Assembly: GCA_026416755.1 (NCBI GenBank)
Contig: JAOAEP010000146.1
Span: forward strand, 1-6,305
Direction of reading: 5' to 3'
DNA: 6,305 nt
Origin: a bacterium
Lineage (GTDB): Bacteria > Ratteibacteria > UBA8468 > B48-G9 > JAFGKM01
Part shown: piece after piece, positions 1-5,409 of the stretch
Numbering within the stretch: position 1 is the first letter of the stretch
Layout of the letters: each line of letters opens with the position of its first letter
The notes under the pieces: generated by a model
Database searches by the model: none
What the model saw: only the letters and a program-made list of their open reading frames with translations
What the model was told of the DNA's origin: nothing
Made by a program: the position numbers and the translations under genes

Positions 1-376
1 CTTCTGAAATACCACAATCTTCAGAAACCTTTGAAATTCTTTTAATTTTTTCTTCTTTTCTTTTTATCCCTTTTACTTCACAGACAAAATTTAAAAACTC
101 ATTTACTGTAAGTTCTTCGTATAATGGATTTTTTTCAGGCAGATATCCAATACTTTTTTGAACTTCAAGTGGATTTTCAAAAATGTCATATCCATTTACT
201 TTTGCAGTACCTGATGTTGGGGTTAAAAAGCATGTAAGAATCCTCATAATTGTTGTTTTTCCAGCAGCATTTGGACCAAGAAGTCCTACTATTTCTCCTT
301 TTTCAATAGTAAAACTAATATTTTCAATTGCTTTTGTTTTTCCATAAAATTTTGTTAAATTTTTTGCTTCAACCAT
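1..376 (-). CDS. ABC transporter ATP-binding protein (GldA/ABC-2 type), N-terminal part
   Basis: This is the nucleotide-binding subunit of an ABC transporter, cut by the left window edge after 125 codons (about 300 residues is usual). Seen in the translation: a start MVEAKNLTKFYG, a Walker A motif GPNAAGKTT at residues 34-42, and a Q-loop stretch GYLPEKNPLYEELTV at 77-91. The LPE-NPLY-LTV pattern is characteristic of ATPases that pair with ABC-2 permeases, such as GldA and related export or drug-efflux ATPases; in these the usual Q-loop glutamine is commonly Glu, as here (E81). The signature LSGGQ-like motif, Walker B and H-switch should lie outside the window, and so, by inference, should the permease. 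The ATG at 376-374 is supported by an AGGAG box 5 bases upstream and by a promoter at 400-429. The substrate cannot be told from this part. The family call is firm; the specific GldA role is not. Confidence 0.9.
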   Translation of the reverse strand, partial: MVEAKNLTKFYGKTKAIENISFTIEKGEIVGLLGPNAAGKTTIMRILTCFLTPTSGTAKVNGYDIFENPLEVQKSIGYLPEKNPLYEELTVNEFLNFVCEVKGIKRKEEKIKRISKVSEDCGISE

Positions 377-381
377 ATATT

Positions 382-386
382 CTCCT
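382..386 (-). promoter_or_regulatory. Ribosome binding site of the ABC ATPase gene
   Basis: On the minus strand the sequence reads AGGAG, followed by 5 bases and the ATG at 376. This fixes the start codon and shows that Shine-Dalgarno initiation is used in this genome. Confidence 0.8.
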
Positions 387-399
387 AATATATTTTTTA

Positions 400-429
400 A
401 TTATATTTAATATAGGAGTAATCTGTCAA
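400..429 (-). promoter_or_regulatory. Consensus sigma-70-type promoter for the ABC ATPase gene
   Basis: On the minus strand, a perfect -35 box TTGACA (429-424) is followed by an 18-base spacer and a perfect -10 box TATAAT (405-400). Transcription would start near 393, leaving a leader of about 17 bases that just contains the AGGAG box. Such a full match suggests strong, housekeeping-type expression. An inverted copy of the TAGGAG found at the ribosome binding site lies in the spacer (413-418), probably by chance. Confidence 0.75.
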
Positions 430-442
430 CCTTAGAAATTAA

Positions 443-471
443 TTTTCTTTTTCCAGATTTTGGTTTAAAAT
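443..471 (+). promoter_or_regulatory. Possible weak promoter for the beta-helix gene
   Basis: The best plus-strand -10 candidate in the divergent gap is TAAAAT at 466-471, with only a poor -35 match (TTTTCT, 443-448) 17 bases upstream. A TGG at 461-463 could also serve as an extended -10 for TTTAAA at 464-469. A start near 478 would give a leader of about 19 bases carrying the ribosome binding site. In such AT-rich sequence this is weak evidence. If real, the mismatch to consensus could mean dependence on an activator or alternative sigma factor, which is inference only. Confidence 0.3.
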
Positions 472-482
472 AAAAACTTTAA

Positions 483-490
483 AGGAGGAG
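483..490 (+). promoter_or_regulatory. Strong ribosome binding site of the beta-helix gene
   Basis: AGGAGGAG lies 6 bases before the ATG at 497, almost a full complement of the 16S rRNA 3' tail. It selects this start. The frame upstream is closed by TAA at 440-442 and holds no other ATG, GTG or TTG start, so no longer N-terminus with a signal peptide is available. Confidence 0.85.
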
Positions 491-496
491 AAAAAG

Positions 497-2488
497 ATGG
501 AAATAAAAAATTTAGAGATTTTATATGTTTCTAAAGAAGGTAATGATGAGTTTTCTGGAAGATTCCCTAAAAATAAAAGAAATGATGGGCCATTTTTAAC
601 TTTGCAAAGAGCAATAGATGAGATTTTAAACATAAAGAGAATAAATAATGGAATTTTAAAAAAACAAATATTGATTATGATAAAAGGTGGAACCTATTTT
701 ATTGAAAAACCAATAGAAATAAAATGTGAACATTCAGGCACAGATGAGTTTCCAGTTGTAATAATGCCTTATAAAAACGAAAAAGTTATTATAAGTGGGG
801 GAAAGAAATTAGAAAATTGGAAAGAAAAAGAAATAAATGGGAAAAACTTTATGTTAATTGAGACTAAAGGCAAAATTTTTAGAAACTTATGGTTAAATGG
901 TAAAAGATTATATAGGGCAAGATATCCTAAAAATAATTATTTAAAAGTTGCTGATATTTGCAAAGAAGATGAAAAAAAGCAATGGAGTGAAGGTATTTAT
1001 AAGTTTAAATTTAATGAAGGAGATATAAAAAATTGGATAGATTATAAAAATGGAGAAATTATATTGATGTCAAAATGGGTTGAATCAAGATTACCAATTA
1101 TTTCTATTGACAGAGAAAAAAGAATTATTGAATTTAGTAAAAGAACTGTATTTAAACCTCAAAAGGACGACCTTTATTACATTGAAAACATATTTGAACT
1201 TGTTGATAAAAATCAATGGTATCTTGATTTTGAAAATGGAATATTATACTTTTTACCTGAAAAATACTTAAAAAAATATGAGTTTATTATTCCAATGCAT
1301 GAAAATATTATAAGGATTATTGGGAAACCGGAAGAAGATAAATATGTAGAAAATATCCATTTTTATAATATTACTTTTTCCCATACTGAATGGTATTTTC
1401 TTGAAAAAAGTTTAAGAGGTAACGATATCGGTGGTTTTGCTCAGGCAGCAGTTGAGGTTCCTGGTGCTGTTTATTGTGAAGGAATGAAAAACTGTAAATT
1501 TGAAAATTGCGAAGTATCTCATACAGGTAATTATGGATTTGAATTTTCAAAAGGATGTCAAAATAATAAAATTATTAACTGTAAAATTTATGATTTAGGT
1601 GGAGGTGGTATTAAAATAGGTGAAAGAATTATAAGAGAAGAAAAGAATTTACAGACATTTGGAAATGAAATTAAAGGATGTATTATAAAAGATGGAGGTA
1701 AAATTTTTCATAGTAGTGTTGGAATATGGATAGGACAAAGTTATGGAAATATTATTGAAAGAAATGAGATATATGACTTTTATTATACTGGAATAAGTAT
1801 TGGTTGGACATGGGGTTATGGGAAATCCCTTGCACGTAGAAATATTGTAAAATTCAATCATGTGCATCATATAGGGAAAAAAAGTAATGGAGATGGGCCA
1901 ATTTTAAGTGATATGGGTGGGATATATACACTTGGAATTCAAGAGGGAACTTTAATAAGCAATAATATTTTCCATGATATTTATGGTTATTGGTATGGTG
2001 GATGGGGAATTTATTTTGATGAAGGGACTACTAATGTAATTGCAGAAAAAAATCTTGTTTATAATACAAGTCATGGAGGCTTTCATCAACATTATGGGAA
2101 AGAAAATATTGTAATAAATAATATTTTTGCCTTTGGTAGAGAGCAACAGATACAAATAACAAGACCAGAAAATCATAAAAGATTCATTTTTGAAAGAAAT
2201 ATTATTATTGGAAATACAGAAAAATGGATTTATGGAGGGATTGATTTTAACTTTATATTTGATAAAAATTTATATTTCAGAATTGATGGAGGGGAGATAA
2301 AAATTTTTGATTATAATGGAAAAGTTTATAGTTTTGAAGAATGGCAAGAAAAAGGTATGGATAGAAATTCAATAGTTGAAGACCCTAAATTTTACAATAT
2401 AAAAAATTTTGATTTTAGATTGAAAAAATTATCTCCTGCTTTTAAAATCGGTTTTGAAAAATTTGAATTACCCAAAAAAAATTCATAA
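497..2488 (+). CDS. Right-handed parallel beta-helix protein, GH141-like putative glycoside hydrolase
   Basis: This 663-residue protein probably cleaves or binds a polysaccharide or oligosaccharide. The N-terminus carries ILYVSKEGNDEFSG (8-21) and GPFLTLQRAID (31-41), the usual opening of large beta-helix carbohydrate-active proteins. A VIISGGKKLENW segment (97-108) and NLWLNGKRLYRARYP (130-144) follow, as in GH141-type enzymes. Residues of about 284-590 form a ladder of short beta coils rich in N-x-I/F and G. Recognisable conserved patches are GNYGFEFSKG (344-353), LSDMGGIYTLG (470-480), YGGWGIYFDEG (500-510), GGFHQHYGKEN (527-537) and NNIFAF (541-546). The C-terminus ends with DFRLKKLSPAFKIGF (639-653), a typical closing motif. 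D472, D508, E509 and the nearby His and aromatic residues are plausible active-site residues by inference. There is no signal peptide or membrane segment, so a cytoplasmic location is expected. It stands alone as a transcription unit. The beta-helix fold is near certain; the family, substrate and even hydrolase (versus lyase or binding) activity are uncertain. Confidence 0.85.
   Translation: MEIKNLEILYVSKEGNDEFSGRFPKNKRNDGPFLTLQRAIDEILNIKRINNGILKKQILIMIKGGTYFIEKPIEIKCEHSGTDEFPVVIMPYKNEKVIISGGKKLENWKEKEINGKNFMLIETKGKIFRNLWLNGKRLYRARYPKNNYLKVADICKEDEKKQWSEGIYKFKFNEGDIKNWIDYKNGEIILMSKWVESRLPIISIDREKRIIEFSKRTVFKPQKDDLYYIENIFELVDKNQWYLDFENGILYFLPEKYLKKYEFIIPMHENIIRIIGKPEEDKYVENIHFYNITFSHTEWYFLEKSLRGNDIGGFAQAAVEVPGAVYCEGMKNCKFENCEVSHTGNYGFEFSKGCQNNKIINCKIYDLGGGGIKIGERIIREEKNLQTFGNEIKGCIIKDGGKIFHSSVGIWIGQSYGNIIERNEIYDFYYTGISIGWTWGYGKSLARRNIVKFNHVHHIGKKSNGDGPILSDMGGIYTLGIQEGTLISNNIFHDIYGYWYGGWGIYFDEGTTNVIAEKNLVYNTSHGGFHQHYGKENIVINNIFAFGREQQIQITRPENHKRFIFERNIIIGNTEKWIYGGIDFNFIFDKNLYFRIDGGEIKIFDYNGKVYSFEEWQEKGMDRNSIVEDPKFYNIKNFDFRLKKLSPAFKIGFEKFELPKKNS
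2483..2488. other. Tail-to-tail 6-base overlap of the beta-helix gene and msbA
   Basis: The plus-strand bases TCATAA encode the last Ser and the stop of the beta-helix protein. Read on the minus strand they are TTA TGA, the last Leu and the stop of MsbA. The two reading frames are in exact codon register. There is no room between the genes for a terminator, and I see no GC-rich hairpin with a T tract on either strand nearby, so transcripts of the two genes probably run into each other. Confidence 0.9.
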
Positions 2489-4270
2489 TTGTTGCAAAGT
2501 TAAAAATTTATAGTAAAAACCTTTCTTTTCATATAATTGTAAATGCGTCCCTTCTTCAACTATTTGGCCTTTTTCAAGAACAATAATTTTTGTTGCATTC
2601 TTAATTGTAGACAGTCTATGAGCAATGATAAAAACAGTTTTACCTTCCATTATTTTTTCAATTGCACCTTGAACTATTTTTTCTGATTCACTATCAAGAG
2701 AAGCAGTCGCCTCATCAAATATTAAAATGTCAGGATTTTTATATATGGCTCTTGCTATTGAAATCAATTGCTTTTGACCCCCAGATAGATTTACTCCTTT
2801 TTCACCAAGTAGTGTATTTTCTTTTTCTGGTAATTCATTTATAAATTTAGAAATTCCAACTTTTTCTATAACTTCTTTAAATCTTTTATCATCTTCTTCA
2901 CCAAAAGTAATATTCTCTTTTACCGTTCCATAAAAAATTATTGGTTCTTGTGGGACATAGCCAATATGTTTTCTTAATGAATAAAGGTTAAAATTTTTTA
3001 TATTCTCTCCATCAATAAATATTTCTCCTTCTGTTGGGTCAAAAAATCTTAATAATAAACTTATTAATGTACTCTTTCCAGAACCAGTTTTTCCAACAAT
3101 GCCTATTCTATCTCCTTTATTTACAATAAGGTTAATATTATTAATGACATAGTTGTTATTATAAGCAAAACTTACATTTTTAAATTCTATCTTTTCTTTT
3201 AATCCATAAAATTCTTTGTGCCCCTCATCTTTTACCTTCGGTTTGAAATCAAGTATATAAAAAATTCTTGGAAGGACAGAACTTGCATGTTTTATATTGG
3301 CATATGTTTGTAAAAATTCTTTAAGTGGACTTATTATTGAAAAAAGTGCAAAAAAGAAAAGAAATAAAAAACCAGGAGTAATTGCTCCTATTAAAATTTT
3401 ATTCCCAGCATAATATAGAATTAATCCAGAAGCAGTTGCACTACAGAAATCAGTGAAAGGACCAATTAATAAAACTCTTTTGTTTATTGACATAACTATT
3501 CTAAAAATATTTTCATTTTCTTTTCTAAATCTTTTCAATGTGTCTTTTTCAAGGTTATATGCTTTTATAATTCTCTGTCCAAAAATAGTTTCATTTATAA
3601 AATTCCCTATCTTTGCATAAGTTTCTTGAATTATTTTCCCAAGATTTCTTAATTTTTTTGTCCAATTTAAAACAGGGTAAAGAATAATAGGATAAATGAA
3701 AATAGAAACAAAACTTAACTGCCAGTCAATCAAAAAAATTATTATAAGATAGCTGATTACAAGAATAATTGGAAAGATAAAGTTTGGGAAGAACATTTCA
3801 AAGACAGAATTGAGTAGCCCAATATCATAAACAACCCTTGTCGTTAATTCTCCTGTCCTTGAATAAGTGAAAAAATCAAGCGAAAGGTCTAAAAATTTTG
3901 TATAGATTTTGTCTCTCAATTCTGTTTGAATTTTTGTTGAAAAAAATCTGAAAAAATAATTACTGAAATAAAAACAAATTCCTTTAAATAAAAAGGTCAG
4001 AATTATAAAGAAGATTAAATATTTCAAAACTATTAAGGGTGGATAAAAATTAATTTTTGTTATTACTGGCTCTATTCTTATTCCAATAAAAGGTGGAAGG
4101 TTTTCAGGAAGGGTTATTTTTTTTCCTGATAGAATTCTATCTACAAGTGGAATAATAGAGGTAAAAGATAAACAGTTTAAAATAATATAAAAAATTGATA
4201 AAATCCCCCCAATTAAGGCATATTTCCAACCAATCCTTATATATTTTCTCAACTTTAGGTATTCTTTCAT
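2483..4270 (-). CDS. msbA: MsbA-type lipid A/LPS flippase, ABC half-transporter
   Basis: A 595-residue ABC exporter with fused membrane and ATPase domains, expected to act as a homodimer in the inner membrane and flip lipid A-core from the inner to the outer leaflet. Six hydrophobic helices lie at about residues 16-40, 82-106, 160-182, 184-204, 268-292 and 297-315. The ATPase domain is complete: A-loop Tyr370, Walker A GKTGSGKST (393-401), Q-loop Gln441, signature LSGGQ (495-499), Walker B ILIFDE (515-520) with catalytic Glu520, D-loop SLD (524-526) and H-switch His551. Its length matches MsbA (about 580). The sequence alone would also fit a multidrug exporter of the same family; the gene directly following lpxB with overlapping codons is what favours lipid A transport. 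The start ATG (4270-4268) has AAGGAG ten bases upstream, inside lpxB. No key residue is missing. Confidence 0.87.
   Translation of the reverse strand: MKEYLKLRKYIRIGWKYALIGGILSIFYIILNCLSFTSIIPLVDRILSGKKITLPENLPPFIGIRIEPVITKINFYPPLIVLKYLIFFIILTFLFKGICFYFSNYFFRFFSTKIQTELRDKIYTKFLDLSLDFFTYSRTGELTTRVVYDIGLLNSVFEMFFPNFIFPIILVISYLIIIFLIDWQLSFVSIFIYPIILYPVLNWTKKLRNLGKIIQETYAKIGNFINETIFGQRIIKAYNLEKDTLKRFRKENENIFRIVMSINKRVLLIGPFTDFCSATASGLILYYAGNKILIGAITPGFLFLFFFALFSIISPLKEFLQTYANIKHASSVLPRIFYILDFKPKVKDEGHKEFYGLKEKIEFKNVSFAYNNNYVINNINLIVNKGDRIGIVGKTGSGKSTLISLLLRFFDPTEGEIFIDGENIKNFNLYSLRKHIGYVPQEPIIFYGTVKENITFGEEDDKRFKEVIEKVGISKFINELPEKENTLLGEKGVNLSGGQKQLISIARAIYKNPDILIFDEATASLDSESEKIVQGAIEKIMEGKTVFIIAHRLSTIKNATKIIVLEKGQIVEEGTHLQLYEKKGFYYKFLTLQQL
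4267..4270 (-). other. ATGA start/stop overlap joining lpxB to msbA
   Basis: On the minus strand the four bases ATGA hold the msbA start (ATG, 4270-4268) and the lpxB stop (TGA, 4269-4267). This geometry is a classic sign of translational coupling, in which ribosomes ending lpxB restart on msbA, and it argues that the two genes share one mRNA. Confidence 0.9.
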
Positions 4271-5367
4271 AGACTTTTAACTCCTTCTATTATAAAACTG
4301 GCGATTTTTTCACTTACATTTTTTTCACATAATATTTCCTTGACTTTTTTAATGCCTTCTATCTGAATTATGTAGTTTTCTTCTTTTTTAATTAGAGTGA
4401 ATATATCGTTTATAATAGATTCTATTTTGAATTTTTGAATATATTCAGGGACAATTTTTTCTCCTATGACAATGTTAACAGGGCTTATCATTTTTATTCT
4501 TACAATTAATCTACAAAGTAAATAATTCAAAAAGGAAGTTCTATAAATTACTATCATTGGTTTTTCAAAATAGGCGACTTCAAGATTGACTGTCCCTGAC
4601 ACAGCAATAATTACATCAGAAATTTTTAGAATTGTATGTAAATCATCTCTTATTTCATATTGGATAGTAGTATTTTTAAAATTATTTTCTATGATTTTTT
4701 TAAATTCTTCATTTATGGCAGATATCAAAACTTTAAAATTTACTTTTTTTCTCAATCCTTCTACTATTTTTTTCATCACAGGCAAGTTATAAATTAATTC
4801 TTCCTTCCTGCTACCAGGTAAAATTCCAATTATATTTTCATTTCCTTTTTTTTCAATTTCTCCATCTTCTTTATTTATTAAGTCAACAAAAGGATGACCA
4901 AAATAAACGCAAGAAACATTTTCCTTTTTATAAATATCAATCTCAAATGGGAAAATAGGTATAACAAAATCAATATATTTCTTTATAATTTTTATTCTTT
5001 TATAATTGTGAGCCCAAATTTTGGGTGGTATGTAATAACAGGTTTTAAACCTTTTTTTTAGCCGTTTTGCTACTTCAAGATTAAATCCTGGATTATCAAT
5101 AAATACAACTATATCTGGCTTTTCTTTTTCTATTTCAGTTACTACTTTTTTGAGAAAAGATATGTAAGTAAAAATTTTTTTTACTACACCTGAAAAACCC
5201 ATTTCTCCAAAGGGTAATCCTTCTATTAATTTCACTCCTTCTTTTCTCATGGATTCTCCACCTGTGCCAAAAATAAAAATATTTCTTACTAGCTTTTTTA
5301 AATTTTTACTTAATAATGCACCATAATTATCACCAGATTTTTCACCTGCAAGTATACATATTTTCAT
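4267..5367 (-). CDS. lpxB: Lipid-A-disaccharide synthase LpxB
   Basis: LpxB is a GT-B fold glycosyltransferase (family GT19) that joins UDP-2,3-diacylglucosamine and lipid X into the beta-1,6-linked lipid A disaccharide at the inner face of the inner membrane. Its 366 residues are close to the usual length of about 380. Family motifs in order: AGEKSGDNYGA (7-17), FGTGGESMRKEG (33-44), GEMGFSGV (54-61), IDNPGFN (90-96) holding the essential Asp91 position, PPKIWAH (114-120), PFE (140-142), FGHPFVD (156-162), LPGSRKEE (183-190), SGTVNLEVAYFEKPMIV (257-273), PVNIVIGEKIVPEYIQ (296-311). Departures from the commonest form are His120 where WAW is usual, and SGTVNLE for SGTATLE. The start is fixed because the AGExSGD motif begins at residue 7, yet no Shine-Dalgarno sequence precedes the ATG at 5367. 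It is the first gene of the lpxB-msbA operon and lies apart from any lpxA/lpxD/fabZ genes in this window. Confidence 0.93.
   Translation of the reverse strand: MKICILAGEKSGDNYGALLSKNLKKLVRNIFIFGTGGESMRKEGVKLIEGLPFGEMGFSGVVKKIFTYISFLKKVVTEIEKEKPDIVVFIDNPGFNLEVAKRLKKRFKTCYYIPPKIWAHNYKRIKIIKKYIDFVIPIFPFEIDIYKKENVSCVYFGHPFVDLINKEDGEIEKKGNENIIGILPGSRKEELIYNLPVMKKIVEGLRKKVNFKVLISAINEEFKKIIENNFKNTTIQYEIRDDLHTILKISDVIIAVSGTVNLEVAYFEKPMIVIYRTSFLNYLLCRLIVRIKMISPVNIVIGEKIVPEYIQKFKIESIINDIFTLIKKEENYIIQIEGIKKVKEILCEKNVSEKIASFIIEGVKSL
4281..4286 (-). promoter_or_regulatory. Ribosome binding site of msbA inside the lpxB coding end
   Basis: AAGGAG on the minus strand lies 10 bases before the msbA ATG, within the last codons of lpxB. 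The spacing is on the long side but usable, and the site would help reinitiation at the ATGA overlap. Confidence 0.7.
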
Positions 5368-5368
5368 T

Positions 5369-5397
5369 TTGACATTAAGAAGTTATGATATTATATT
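5369..5397 (+). promoter_or_regulatory. Sigma-70-type promoter for the GNAT acetyltransferase gene
   Basis: A perfect -35 TTGACA (5369-5374), a 17-base spacer and a good -10 TATATT (5392-5397) point rightwards. The expected start is near 5404, leaving only about 6 leader bases before the ATG at 5410. The overlapping TATACT at 5399-5404, if used instead, would start at about 5411, on the ATG itself. Either way the mRNA would be leaderless or nearly so, in line with the missing ribosome binding site. The -35 box begins 2 bases from the lpxB start codon. Confidence 0.65.
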
Positions 5398-5400
5398 ATA
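5390..5400 (-). promoter_or_regulatory. Likely -10 element(s) of the lpxB-msbA promoter
   Basis: On the minus strand TATAATATAAT contains two overlapping perfect TATAAT boxes (5400-5395 and 5395-5390). They would give leaders of about 21 or 16 bases for lpxB. The matching -35 is poor (TTTCTT, 5423-5418, for the first box) and lies inside the acetyltransferase gene. These boxes overlap the -10 of the oppositely directed promoter (5392-5397), so the two polymerases should compete. Confidence 0.5.
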
Positions 5401-5409
5401 TACTTAAAA

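Noticed and set aside
132..146. Glutamate in place of the Q-loop glutamine in the ABC ATPase
   Set aside because: It looked like a missing key residue, but LPE is common in the GldA/ABC-2 group of ATPases, so it is ordinary family variation.
382..418. Inverted repeat CTCCTA (382-387) / TAGGAG (413-418) in the divergent gap
   Set aside because: One arm is simply the ribosome binding site. The arms are 6 bases with a 25-base loop, and only one arm would be transcribed, so neither a hairpin nor an operator is well supported.
439..633. Open frame of 64 codons on the minus strand over the start of the beta-helix gene
   Set aside because: It lies antisense to the ribosome site and first codons of a well-supported gene, has no ribosome site of its own and looks like no known family. 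It is a by-product of AT-rich coding sequence.
1080..2176. Several open frames of 60-75 codons inside the beta-helix gene, on both strands
   Set aside because: All are embedded in a gene with conserved motifs across its length, and their translations are low-complexity (Ile, Asn, Ser, Leu runs) as expected of shadow frames.
2489..2580. Possible terminator after the beta-helix gene
   Set aside because: No GC-rich inverted repeat followed by a T run could be found; the T-rich stretches are just the complement of the A-rich msbA coding strand.
2662..2844. Plus-strand frame of 60 codons inside msbA
   Set aside because: It is antisense to the conserved ATPase motifs of msbA and is Leu/Phe-rich like the complement of any such gene.
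4586..4792. Plus-strand frame of 68 codons inside lpxB
   Set aside because: It is antisense to conserved LpxB motifs, with no ribosome site or recognisable product.
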